A stretch of 64,000 nucleotides of DNA, taken from JAVBOO01 sp031550435 (GTDB lineage Bacteria; Bacillota; Clostridia; Lachnospirales; WRAX01). The stretch lies in the NCBI GenBank assembly GCA_031550435.1, contig JAVBOO010000012.1, positions 1 to 64,000 on the forward strand, read 5' to 3'. The notes under the pieces were generated by a model. That model was not told the DNA's origin. It was given only the letters and a program-made list of their open reading frames with translations, and did not search any database. Both the position numbers and the translations under genes were made by a program. How positions within the stretch are numbered: the first letter of the stretch is position 1; each line of letters begins with the position of its first letter. Shown in pieces: positions 43,244 to 51,955 of this stretch.

Positions 43244-43291
43244 GCAGGCCGAAAAATTGCTTGAGGGTTTCATGTGCCATTTTCAACACTT
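43244..43291 (-). repeat. Dispersed repeat family B, remnant
   Basis: GGCAGGCCGAAAAATTGCTTGAGG...GCCATTTTCAACACTTC keeps both outer ends of family B but has lost the central hairpin. Confidence 0.5.
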
Positions 43292-43303
43292 CTGCTCATG
43301 AAT

Positions 43304-43891
43304 TTATGACCCGAAGTCCTCAAGCGCTTTTATGAGTCTCTCGTTCCCTTGAATGTGTATACCTTGCTCCAAACGCTGCCGATCCTCACCGGTCAAAGCG
43401 TTTACCGGCGTTGATGTTATTTCTTTCAGGTTTGTTCCGTTTATTTCATCCTCGTAAAAAACAGCGACATAACCCTCGTGTATGCCGAGTACGTAGTGCT
43501 GGCTGCTGTCGCCTTCAACGGATTTTCTTAATATAACCTTGTCTTCGCTGAAGTTAAGCACTTCCCAGTCGACAAATGTTTCCTCGAAATAGGTCCTGGA
43601 TTTGTCAAGCAAGAAATAAGGCGGTTTTTCCTCTGTTATCTCGCTTATTCCGTCGCCCTTGTAATAATATTCGTAAACAATTGTCGTAGACTCTTTGACG
43701 AGCACCGGGGCTTCACCCGATTCGTCAATGTTTGCTGCCGCGGGGATGATAACATCGCTTAGTAGCACCTCCGCCGCCAATGCCTCGTTCGGAGTTTCGG
43801 CTCCACGGTCATCAAATATAAGCATTGACACAAAGAACAGAAGCGTGAACACCATGGCAACTATATATAAATACAAAAATATCCTTCTCAT
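43304..43891 (-). CDS. BofC C-terminal domain-like membrane protein
   Basis: The protein has 195 residues from the ATG at 43891, with GGAGG 5 bp upstream; the earlier in-frame start at 43918 lacks one. It has one N-terminal membrane helix (about 5-25) and an extracytoplasmic domain. The C-terminal part (YVLGIHEGYVAVFYEDEINGT...QGIHIQGNERLIKALEDFGS) fits the BofC C-terminal domain. In B. subtilis BofC inhibits SpoIVB signalling in the forespore, but single-domain relatives may have other roles. Confidence 0.7.
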   Translation of the reverse strand: MRRIFLYLYIVAMVFTLLFFVSMLIFDDRGAETPNEALAAEVLLSDVIIPAAANIDESGEAPVLVKESTTIVYEYYYKGDGISEITEEKPPYFLLDKSRTYFEETFVDWEVLNFSEDKVILRKSVEGDSSQHYVLGIHEGYVAVFYEDEINGTNLKEITSTPVNALTGEDRQRLEQGIHIQGNERLIKALEDFGS

Positions 43892-43976
43892 ATACCCTCC
43901 GCCTCGCTTAAATAACAAAAAATTCAGTTCATTCCGCGTTTTATTACTGCGGTAGCAAAATATAGTCGTTTAAGTC

Positions 43977-44007
43977 AAAAACAGTCTTTAACGACACCGA
44001 CGGCCAC
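43977..44007 (+). repeat. Short dispersed motif E, copy 3
   Basis: AAAAACAGTCTTTAACGACA, then CCGACGGCCACT, resembles 925-952. It lies just before a family D element. Confidence 0.3.
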
Positions 44008-44051
44008 TGTTCAAAAAGATTATTGACATTTTGGCAATATTTATACATATC

Positions 44052-44280
44052 CGTAATATTACCGCGGTTGCTCGTGCCGAGCAGGACGCGATTATGCACC
44101 TTAACGGGGGAATAACAAATATGCGTTTTACTATACATTCTTTTAAGAAAATATCAGTCTTAAACGACTGTAGGACGTCGGGCGTTGAATTCAAAACCGC
44201 TCAAGCTTCGCTTGGACGGTTTTGAATTTAACTGACTATATTTTGTTACCGAAGTAATATCAGGCAACAAAATATAGTAA
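44052..44280 (+). repeat. Dispersed repeat family D, expanded copy
   Basis: GTAATATTACCGCGGTTGCTCGTGCCGAGC begins the element, and ATATTTTGTTACCGAAGTAATA with GCAACAAAATATAG ends it. The centre holds a strong inverted pair, TTCAAAACCG/CGGTTTTGAA, around a GCTCAAGCTTCGCTTGGAC-like loop at about 44189-44227. The whole gap 43892-44420 shows no gene. Confidence 0.6.
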
Positions 44281-44420
44281 TTTCTTATTCGATATGGTAA
44301 GATTTACTGAGAAGGACGGCCTGTACTTTTGTACTGCCGGCCAAATATACTTGATTCGCCGTTTTCTGTAGTGTCGGTGTTTGCCGGCTGTGTCACAATT
44401 CCATGTAGGGGAGTGCTCAT

Positions 44421-46643
44421 ATGATTTCGACGGTAAGCTTATTGCTTTTAAATGAAATAATTGAGGCTAAACACGGAAATCCACACACTGTTCTCGGTCT
44501 GCACGAAATCGAGAACTCTGACGGGAATGCTGTATTGTCCGCGAGGGTCTTTGCTCCCAACACAAAGAAAGTATGGGTAGTAGACGACGGCTGCGACGAC
44601 TATGCAGTTGAGCTTGAGAATATCCATACAGACGGTTTTTTCGAAAAATCCTTGGACAGGACGTCATGGTTCAGGTACCGGCTAAGATTTGAAGATTACG
44701 AAGGCAATGTTTGGGAGAATTATGACCCCTATTCGTTTCCTCCGGTACTCAGCGAGCTTGACCTTCATCTTTTCGGTGAAGGAACTCATTATAAGCTGTA
44801 CGAAAAACTCGGAGCGCACCCTATGACTATCGATGGGGCAGAAGGCGTACTGTTTGCCGTTTGGGCTCCGAACGCCCGCAGGGTAAGCGTCGTCGGCAGC
44901 TTCAACAACTGGGACGGCAGGCGGCACCCTATGAGGGTGCTTTCGAACTCAGGAATCTGGGAGATTTTCATTCCCGGGCTAAAGAATTTTGACAGATATA
45001 AGTACGAGATTTATACGCTCACAAAACAGCTTTTGCAAAAGTCCGACCCCTATGCAGTTTTCTCGGAACTTCGGCCGAGCACGTCATCCCTGGTGTTTGA
45101 CATAAGCGGTTATGAATGGGGCGACGATAAATGGATTAAGAATACCCAAAAGAAAGACATAGACCGAAGCCCCGTAAACATATATGAGCTTCACCTCGGC
45201 TCATGGAAAACCGTTGCAAGCGACGGCAACCGGTTTATGAGCTATGTCGAACTTGCCGACGAACTGATACCCTATGTCAAAGATATGGGTTACACTCATA
45301 TCGAGCTGATGCCCGTTATGGAACACCCTTATGACGGTTCCTGGGGCTATCAGGTAACCGGATACTACTCTCCGACGAGCAGATACGGAACCCCCGCCGA
45401 GTTTATGCGCTTTATAGACCTGTGCCACCGGAACAATATCGGCGTCATACTCGACTGGGTTCCGGCACATTTTCCAAAGGATGCTCACGGGCTCGCAAGG
45501 TTTGACGGAACGGCTCTTTACGAGCATGAAAACGTTATGCAGGGAGAGCATCCCGACTGGGGGACGCTTATTTTCAACTTCGGCAGGAAAGAGGTCAAAA
45601 ACTTTCTTATAGCAAACGCCCTATACTGGCTAGATGTGTTCCATATCGACGGGCTGAGGGTTGACGCTGTTGCTTCAATGATATATCTTGATTACGGAAA
45701 ATCGTCCGGTAACTGGATACCGAATAAATACGGCGGCAGGGAAAATATCGAGGCCATCGAGTTCATCAAGCATATGAACTCGGTTATAAACGGAGCTTTC
45801 CCCAAAGCGCTGATGTTCGCCGAGGAATCGACTTCATGGGAAGGCGTTACAAGGGGCGTTGACAGAAACGGCCTCGGCTTCTCGATGAAATGGAATATGG
45901 GTTGGATGAACGATTTCCTGAATTATATGTCAAAAGAGCCTATACACAGGAAATATCACCATAACAATCTAAATTTCGGCATGGTATACGCATACTCGGA
46001 AAAGTTTGTGCTTGTTCTCTCGCACGACGAGGTTGTACACGGAAAGAAGTCGCTCATAAACAAGATGGGCGGAGATATATGGCAAAAATGCGCAAACCTC
46101 AGAGTGAGCCTCGCGTTTTTCATGGGACACCCGGGAAAGAAACTGCTGTTTATGGGCGGAGAGTTCGGACACTTTGAGGAATGGACAGAAAAGCACTGCC
46201 TCGACTGGTTCCTCCTTGACATCCCGCACCACGCCGCTATCCACCGCTATACAAAAGCTCTCAACAAGCTGTATCTGAACGAGCGGGCATTTTGGTACGA
46301 TGATTTTTACGGACACGGTTTTGAATGGCTCGACTGCAACGACAGCGAGCGCAGTATAATCTCTTTTGTCAGAAAAACCGAAAAAGACAGTGACAAACTG
46401 ATAATTATTTGCAACTTTACACCCGCGACCTATGAAAACTTTCGAATCGGCGTCGATAAAGACATCAGCTACATAGAGGTGTTTAACTCCGATGCTTCCG
46501 AATTCGGCGGTAGCGGTGTCGTAAACGAGCTTTTGATATCGGCGGAAGCACGGGAGTATAACGGAAAACCATATTCTGTTGTGCTGAGACTTCCTCCCCT
46601 CGGAGCTGTCATAATCAAAGAGTATAAAGCAAGTGCCGATTAA
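44421..46643 (+). CDS. glgB: 1,4-alpha-glucan branching enzyme
   Basis: The 740-residue GH13 enzyme introduces alpha-1,6 branches into glycogen. It has an N-terminal extra domain, the CBM48 domain (VWAPNARRVSVVGSFNNWDGRRHPM, about 150-175), and a TIM barrel with MPVMEHPYDGSWGYQVTGYY, the nucleophile Asp in DGLRVDAVASMIYLDY, the general acid in AEEST and the transition-state Asp in LSHDEVVHGK. No other glg genes are adjacent. Its TAA stop codon lies inside a family A repeat. Confidence 0.96.
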   Translation: MISTVSLLLLNEIIEAKHGNPHTVLGLHEIENSDGNAVLSARVFAPNTKKVWVVDDGCDDYAVELENIHTDGFFEKSLDRTSWFRYRLRFEDYEGNVWENYDPYSFPPVLSELDLHLFGEGTHYKLYEKLGAHPMTIDGAEGVLFAVWAPNARRVSVVGSFNNWDGRRHPMRVLSNSGIWEIFIPGLKNFDRYKYEIYTLTKQLLQKSDPYAVFSELRPSTSSLVFDISGYEWGDDKWIKNTQKKDIDRSPVNIYELHLGSWKTVASDGNRFMSYVELADELIPYVKDMGYTHIELMPVMEHPYDGSWGYQVTGYYSPTSRYGTPAEFMRFIDLCHRNNIGVILDWVPAHFPKDAHGLARFDGTALYEHENVMQGEHPDWGTLIFNFGRKEVKNFLIANALYWLDVFHIDGLRVDAVASMIYLDYGKSSGNWIPNKYGGRENIEAIEFIKHMNSVINGAFPKALMFAEESTSWEGVTRGVDRNGLGFSMKWNMGWMNDFLNYMSKEPIHRKYHHNNLNFGMVYAYSEKFVLVLSHDEVVHGKKSLINKMGGDIWQKCANLRVSLAFFMGHPGKKLLFMGGEFGHFEEWTEKHCLDWFLLDIPHHAAIHRYTKALNKLYLNERAFWYDDFYGHGFEWLDCNDSERSIISFVRKTEKDSDKLIIICNFTPATYENFRIGVDKDISYIEVFNSDASEFGGSGVVNELLISAEAREYNGKPYSVVLRLPPLGAVIIKEYKASAD

Positions 46644-46730
46644 ACCGTGAGGTTTAATCACCCCTTCATCGGCCCCGCGGGTCAAAGAGGGATTGAGGCG
46701 ACAAGTTTGGCGAATGGTTTAATTGTCGCC
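46638..46730 (-). repeat. Dispersed repeat family A, inverted copy overlapping glgB
   Basis: GATTAAACC-GTGA-GGTTTAATC, then CCCC...GAGGGATTGAGGCGACAAG and TTTGGCGAATGGTTTAATTGTCGC. The first GATTAA supplies the last codon and TAA stop of glgB (46641-46643). The element continues into a family D-like GCCGAAGTAATAC tail. Confidence 0.8.
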
Positions 46731-46793
46731 GAAGTAATACGGTACAAATAATCAGTACCTACTAAAATTTCCAACTCATACGGAGGTGTTTCC

Positions 46794-47492
46794 TTGTCCG
46801 GCGCTAAAAAAGTTCTTGTCGTTGATGATGAAAAAAAGATTGTAGATATCATTGCGTTTAATCTCGCTAAAGAAGGCTATGAGGTATTGACTGCGTATGA
46901 CGGTGAACAAGGGCTTAAGCTTGCGCTAGAAGCAGGCCCCGGCCTTGTGCTCCTCGATATAATGATGCCCGTAATGGACGGGTTTGAAGTTTGCAAAAAA
47001 ATACGCGAAAAGTCTCAAATTCCGATCATAATGCTCACTGCGAGAGTCGAAGAGGTTGATAAGGTTCTCGGGCTTGAGTTCGGAGCCGACGACTATGTTA
47101 CAAAGCCGTTCGGAAACCGCGAACTGATGGCCAGAGTCAAGGCGCATCTTCGCAGGGCTGAGCCGCAGGAGGCCGCTGATAATGCTCAAAACGAATTGCT
47201 TAAATTCGGCGACCTGTCCTTTGATGTTAAAAAGCACGATTTATATATTAAAGGCGAAATAGTTCAGCTTACGCCAAAAGAATATGACTTGATAAAATTT
47301 CTCTGCATAAACAAAAATCAGGTGTTCTCAAGAGAAGCCCTGCTCGAGAAGGTCTGGGGATTTGAGTTTTTCGGCGATGTCAGAACGGTTGACGTTACCG
47401 TAAGACGCTTAAGAAGCAAAATCGAGCAAAATGCGGAACTGCCAAAGTATGTAATGACAAAACGCGGCGTTGGTTATTATTACGGAGGCTAA
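46794..47492 (+). CDS. walR: Response regulator WalR (OmpR/PhoB type)
   Basis: The 232-residue TTG-start regulator has CGGAGG about 8 bp upstream. The receiver has VVDDEKK, phospho-acceptor in LLDIMMPVMDG and K in VTKPF. The winged-helix output domain has LTPKEYDLIKFL and RTVDVTVRRLRSKIE. It is followed after 3 bp by a HAMP-PAS histidine kinase and then by YycH- and YycI-like genes, the order of the walRK (yycFG) locus that controls cell-wall hydrolases in Firmicutes. Target sites are not evident in the window. Confidence 0.9.
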   Translation: MSGAKKVLVVDDEKKIVDIIAFNLAKEGYEVLTAYDGEQGLKLALEAGPGLVLLDIMMPVMDGFEVCKKIREKSQIPIIMLTARVEEVDKVLGLEFGADDYVTKPFGNRELMARVKAHLRRAEPQEAADNAQNELLKFGDLSFDVKKHDLYIKGEIVQLTPKEYDLIKFLCINKNQVFSREALLEKVWGFEFFGDVRTVDVTVRRLRSKIEQNAELPKYVMTKRGVGYYYGG

Positions 47493-47495
47493 TTA

Positions 47496-49301
47496 ATGAA
47501 AAGCATCAGATGGAAGCTCGTTATTATATATGTGGCAATGATATTCATCGTTTTGATTTTAGCCGGTACATTTATAATACTGAGCTACAGGAGTCAGCAA
47601 GAAAACAAAGCGGAGCGCGATTTGAAGCAGTATGCCGCAACTATAAGAGAAAACATTATCGGAGAGTATGAAGAGCCCGGTCTTTTTCAGACCGGCTTCG
47701 ACTCTCCGACCTTCGGTATAAGCAAGGGTGAGTTTCAAGGCAATATCTTGGACGCTGAAGGAACGACCATCGCTTCAAACAGTACCGGCGGAGACGGTAT
47801 ATTTCCGAAATACCAAAGCACTGCAATTATTTCTGCTCAGCACGGAGAGGAATGCTTTATAGCCGGGCGAAAACACCCGGACGCAAACGATATATTTACG
47901 ATATGGATGGAATATGCAGTGCCCGTCCGCAACTCAATTTCAAGCGAAGTTGAATACATTATATATGTCCGCGTCAACGCTGATTCTATTTATTCCAGTA
48001 TCAGTGAAACGACTAATACATTTATCTTGGCTATTTTAATAGCGCTGGTGCTGACCGGTATACTCGGGGTAGTATTTTCCGGAACCCTGACCGGTCCTAT
48101 TTCCATACTTTCTTCCAAGGCCAGAGAGCTCGCGGCGGGAAACCTCGATCAGGAAATACCCGTTTCTTCCAAGGACGAAATCGGGCAGCTGACCGAAAGC
48201 TTTAACTATATGGCTTCCGAGCTCAAAAAAACTATTTCTGAGATGGAATCCGAAAAAAACAAGACAGAAATTGTTTTATACAATATGACAGACGGCGTAC
48301 TCGCATACGACAGCGGCGGAAAATTAACCCATGCAAATCAGGTCAGCGAGGAACTGCTCGGGGCCGAGAATGTAACGGGCAAAACGTTTGACGAGATTGC
48401 GAGCCTGCTGTTTCCTTCCGCGGGTCTGAGCGTTTCAAATCCGGGAAGTTTCAGGGAAAGTACTCTGACTATCGGCGAAAAGTATATAAGCGTGAGTCTG
48501 ACCTCTCATAAGAACGCGGCAGGAGTCTTGGAGGGCATAGTCATCGTCTTGCAGGATATCACAAAACACAAAAAGCTCGACGATATGCGAAAAGAATTCG
48601 TCGCGAACGTTTCTCACGAGATGAGAACGCCGCTGACAAACATAAAAAGCTATGCCGAAACATTGATGGATGGCGCTATAGACGACAAAAACGTCGCGAT
48701 GGATTTTTTGGGTGTTATAGCAGGCGAAGTTGACAGGATGACGCATATAGTAAAAGATTTGCTTGAGCTTTCAAGCTTGGATAATAAACAGCTTGTGCTG
48801 GATATTCGCCCGACAAATATATGCGATATTATCAGGGAAACTATTAAGCAGCATATGTTAATCGCAAAAAAACAAAATAAAGATATTTACTTCGAAGAAC
48901 CGGGAGACAACGTGATGATTAACGCCGACAGGCAGAGAATCTCGCAGGTTCTGACCAACATTATAAACAATTCCGTAAAATACAGCTACGACGGCGCAAC
49001 TATCGAAATATGGATAGAACAGTCTCTGTACTATATCCGCGTCTTTGTCAGAGATAACGGCATGGGGATACCGAAGGACGATTTAAGAAATATTTTCGAA
49101 AGGTTCTACAGAGTCGATAAGGCTCGTTCGAGAGCTTTAGGAGGTACGGGCCTCGGTCTGGCGATAGCAAAGGAGATTATGGAAGCCCACGGCGGCGGCA
49201 TATCCGCTGTCAGCGAATTTGGCAAAGGCACGACAATGATACTGCGCTTTCCGAACAAGACTGAAGTAAAAAATTTAAACGATGAATCGGAAGATTTCTG
49301 A
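47496..49301 (+). CDS. walK: Sensor histidine kinase WalK
   Basis: The 601-residue kinase has membrane helices at about 9-30 and 175-197 flanking an extracellular sensor domain, HAMP at about 198-250, PAS at about 255-355 and HisKA with H374 in VSHEMRTPL. The ATPase domain has N (IINNSVKYS), G1 DNGMGIP and G2 GGTGLGLAI. It directly follows walR and overlaps the YycH-like gene by 1 bp. Layout is that of WalK, the essential wall-homeostasis sensor. Confidence 0.92.
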   Translation: MKSIRWKLVIIYVAMIFIVLILAGTFIILSYRSQQENKAERDLKQYAATIRENIIGEYEEPGLFQTGFDSPTFGISKGEFQGNILDAEGTTIASNSTGGDGIFPKYQSTAIISAQHGEECFIAGRKHPDANDIFTIWMEYAVPVRNSISSEVEYIIYVRVNADSIYSSISETTNTFILAILIALVLTGILGVVFSGTLTGPISILSSKARELAAGNLDQEIPVSSKDEIGQLTESFNYMASELKKTISEMESEKNKTEIVLYNMTDGVLAYDSGGKLTHANQVSEELLGAENVTGKTFDEIASLLFPSAGLSVSNPGSFRESTLTIGEKYISVSLTSHKNAAGVLEGIVIVLQDITKHKKLDDMRKEFVANVSHEMRTPLTNIKSYAETLMDGAIDDKNVAMDFLGVIAGEVDRMTHIVKDLLELSSLDNKQLVLDIRPTNICDIIRETIKQHMLIAKKQNKDIYFEEPGDNVMINADRQRISQVLTNIINNSVKYSYDGATIEIWIEQSLYYIRVFVRDNGMGIPKDDLRNIFERFYRVDKARSRALGGTGLGLAIAKEIMEAHGGGISAVSEFGKGTTMILRFPNKTEVKNLNDESEDF

Positions 49302-50689
49302 TGAATAGGATAAAAAGCAGCAAAAAAGACAGAAAAAAAATAACAGGCGGCATGAAAAACCTCTTGATAGCTGTGCTTGTCGTGCTTTCCGTAGTCCAAA
49401 CAGAAGTAATCTGGTTTGACGGAAGGTCTTTTTCCGATGTTGTTTCCGCGTTTTCGTTTGCCGCCGACTTTACGCCTTCGAAAGAAGTGCTCGATATCCT
49501 TGCGACACCGACGAGGATACTCACAAAGACCGGCGAAGATAACTTCATCTCGTCATGCAGCGACCTGAAGAACAATCCTCTAAAAGCATACCTGGACGAA
49601 ATCATGCCCGATTTTTTTAAAAAAGCCGAGTACGCGGGTGATAACGGTTTAGATCTTAAAGCGATACTGTCTGCAAGTGATTTGATCTACAGCTATGAAT
49701 TTTCAATCCCGGCAGACGTTTTTACGGAATGCTTCGGCTCAAAATCCAATATTCTGACTCAAAGGCTGAAGAACATCGATTATATTACGCTAAGAGCAAG
49801 CGAATCCGGCGATTCGGTTATTTTCTGTTTTGTCTCGAAAACGGAAGGCAAGTTTAAGGAATTTAGGCTTTCGGGCAGCGAACAGGCCGAAGGCATGGCA
49901 AATTCGGTACTGAGGCTCACGGTTAATCCTTTTAATGTTCACTACAGGATAAACACGCCTGACGATGGCTCCTTCTCTGACGAGTCGTTTATAGCCTGCT
50001 GGGAAAACGAGTTCGAATACTTCAATATAGGTGTCGTCAATCCTTACGCTGAAAACGATTCGGTTATGATGACAAGCGTACTCAATAAGGTCAGAACCTT
50101 TTTTGACAACGCGTCAAATATACTTTCCGACATAAGAAACGAGTCTTCTTATGCATACAGCGGCGGCAGAGTCGTCGTAAAATACGACGGAGGCTCACGC
50201 CTGTTGGAATACTCGGATTACAGCCTGCCGTCTAAAAAAATCTCCGACAGCTTTTTATCCTCGTTTTCGGCTGCTTATTCGGTTCTTAAAAAAGACGAAA
50301 GCCTGGCAAACGAATACAGCCTTTCGGAATACTCGTACGACGGCACAAACTGGTATTTCGGCTTTGACTATGTCATACTCGATATGCCTGTATTTTTCTC
50401 AAAAAAGACCGCCGAGCAGTTGAACATGAAACACTTGCTCGAAGTAACGGTAAGAGACGATATAGCCGCAAATTACAAGCATATAGCCGTTAACCTGACT
50501 CCTGATTTCGTATCTTTTGCAAACGGCAATTTCTCGGACGCCGTAAACTTTTTTGCCTCTGCCGGCATAGGCGACGACATCGTATTTTCCGATCTCAAGC
50601 TGGGTTACCGCCTCGATGAAGGCACACAGTTCGGCCTGTATTGGAATGTACTTGTTTCCGGAAAGGAAAATATAGTACCGCTGCAATAA
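49301..50689 (+). CDS. yycH: YycH-like regulator of WalK
   Basis: The 462-residue protein has one N-terminal membrane helix (about 20-38) and a large extracytoplasmic region. Sequence identity to known YycH is low by eye, but the start (LLIAVLVVLSVVQTEVIW), size and position between walK and a YycI-like gene fit. In Bacillus and Staphylococcus YycH interacts with WalK through the membrane segment. Confidence 0.8.
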   Translation: MNRIKSSKKDRKKITGGMKNLLIAVLVVLSVVQTEVIWFDGRSFSDVVSAFSFAADFTPSKEVLDILATPTRILTKTGEDNFISSCSDLKNNPLKAYLDEIMPDFFKKAEYAGDNGLDLKAILSASDLIYSYEFSIPADVFTECFGSKSNILTQRLKNIDYITLRASESGDSVIFCFVSKTEGKFKEFRLSGSEQAEGMANSVLRLTVNPFNVHYRINTPDDGSFSDESFIACWENEFEYFNIGVVNPYAENDSVMMTSVLNKVRTFFDNASNILSDIRNESSYAYSGGRVVVKYDGGSRLLEYSDYSLPSKKISDSFLSSFSAAYSVLKKDESLANEYSLSEYSYDGTNWYFGFDYVILDMPVFFSKKTAEQLNMKHLLEVTVRDDIAANYKHIAVNLTPDFVSFANGNFSDAVNFFASAGIGDDIVFSDLKLGYRLDEGTQFGLYWNVLVSGKENIVPLQ

Positions 50690-50720
50690 GACCGTACCGT
50701 TCCTGACGCAAAACTTTCTG

Positions 50721-51620
50721 GTGGACTGCATAAAAATTTTTTCCCGGTGGGGTGAGAGCATTAACGCTGATAAGGCTAAAAACCTGGCAATACTTTTTTT
50801 TGTCATACTGAATATTGTTTTGCTCTCTTTAATGCTTATCGGCAGAGTAAAATACAGAGTATCCGATAAACAGCAGCGCTATATTCATGCCCTGCTCGAA
50901 AAAAACAATATAACGCTTGACGCAAAGATCATGACCGAATTTAGGCCGATACGGCAGCTTAGCCTCAACCAGAAATATATGGATGTTGAGCTTGTGACAA
51001 ACTGGCTTTTTGACAATGGCGAGAATTTTACGGTTTCTGACGAGTTTGACAGGCAGATATTTCGGTCTGACAGGAAAACCTTGACTTATGACAAACAGCA
51101 GTTTGTTATGGAAATACCGGACGGCACGGGCAAGATTGAGCTCAACCCGCAAAACGCCAGGAGGGTCTGCGAAGAGAAGCTGAACGAGTTGAACATATCT
51201 CAAATCGAATTTGAAGAGGATAACGAGTTTTTTATAGGCGACGAAAGCATAATACTTGAATACAGGGCAAAATACTCCGGAAATGTGATATACTCGAGCT
51301 ATGTTATTTTCAGGGTCACGGAATCTTCAATAGTCGAAATAAAGGCAGGCCTGCTTTCCTGCAACGGTTACACGGATGCCGCGAAAGAAATATACGCGCC
51401 GGACGAAGCTTTGCAAGCGCTGTTGTACGAACTGAAGAACTTATACGGCGATATCGAGAAAAACATTGTTATCAACAGGCTTGACATCGTTTACTATCTC
51501 GATTTCAGTAAATCCGGCGAGAGTTCCGAGCTCAAGGCCATACCGTATTACAGATTCTATATAGACGAGCGCAGCGAACCGTTCCTGATAAACGCATATT
51601 TTAATACTGTTTTAAGGTAG
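50721..51620 (+). CDS. yycI: YycI-like regulator of WalK
   Basis: A 299-residue protein beginning near a GTG with weak ribosome binding. The early DKAKNLAILFFVILNIVLLSLMLI is the typical YycI start and single membrane helix, followed by an extracytoplasmic YycI domain ending PYYRFYID. It lies about 30 bp after the yycH-like gene. The pair completes a walRK-yycHI operon; a following yycJ-type metallo-hydrolase gene is missing, as the leuS T-box starts next. Confidence 0.82.
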   Translation: MDCIKIFSRWGESINADKAKNLAILFFVILNIVLLSLMLIGRVKYRVSDKQQRYIHALLEKNNITLDAKIMTEFRPIRQLSLNQKYMDVELVTNWLFDNGENFTVSDEFDRQIFRSDRKTLTYDKQQFVMEIPDGTGKIELNPQNARRVCEEKLNELNISQIEFEEDNEFFIGDESIILEYRAKYSGNVIYSSYVIFRVTESSIVEIKAGLLSCNGYTDAAKEIYAPDEALQALLYELKNLYGDIEKNIVINRLDIVYYLDFSKSGESSELKAIPYYRFYIDERSEPFLINAYFNTVLR

Positions 51621-51661
51621 GCGCAGTATTTTCCCCGCTTATTTCGGGCAAATATTTTCCC

Positions 51662-51690
51662 TTGCTTTTATTTGTTTATTATGCTACAAT
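51662..51690 (+). promoter_or_regulatory. Promoter of the leuS T-box transcript
   Basis: TTGCTT (51662-51667) and TACAAT (51685-51690) have a 17-bp spacer. The start would be near 51697. Confidence 0.75.
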
Positions 51691-51696
51691 TCCGAA

Positions 51697-51930
51697 AACA
51701 ATGTGAAAAACCGTGAAGGGGAACAGTAAAAGGCAGAAGCTTTCAGAGAGCCGCAGTTTGGTGCGATGCGGCAGCCGAACCCGTTGAACTCGCCCCGGAG
51801 TTTTGCGTTTGAACCTTGAGTAGAGCGCAACGTATCCTGCGTTAAGGGCTAAAGTGCGTACAATTTGTACGAAATTGAGTGGTACCGCGGCATAATGCTC
51901 GTCTCTTTGCTGAGACGGGCTTTTTAATTT
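51697..51930 (+). promoter_or_regulatory. Leucine T-box riboswitch upstream of leuS
   Basis: This 5' leader has the conserved T-box (TGGTACCGCGG at 51880-51890). Stem I carries a probable specifier codon CTC (Leu) at 51789-51791 in the usual GAACTC context. A terminator hairpin GCTCGTCTC/GAGACGGGC with a T-run (51897-51930) is mutually exclusive with the antiterminator. Uncharged tRNA-Leu would bind and allow read-through into leuS. Confidence 0.93.
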
Positions 51931-51955
51931 ATCGAAACCGAAGGAAGGAATTGTT

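Noticed and set aside
45969..46685. 238-codon frame antisense to glgB
   Set aside because: Shadow of the glgB reading frame that runs into a family A repeat; no motifs.
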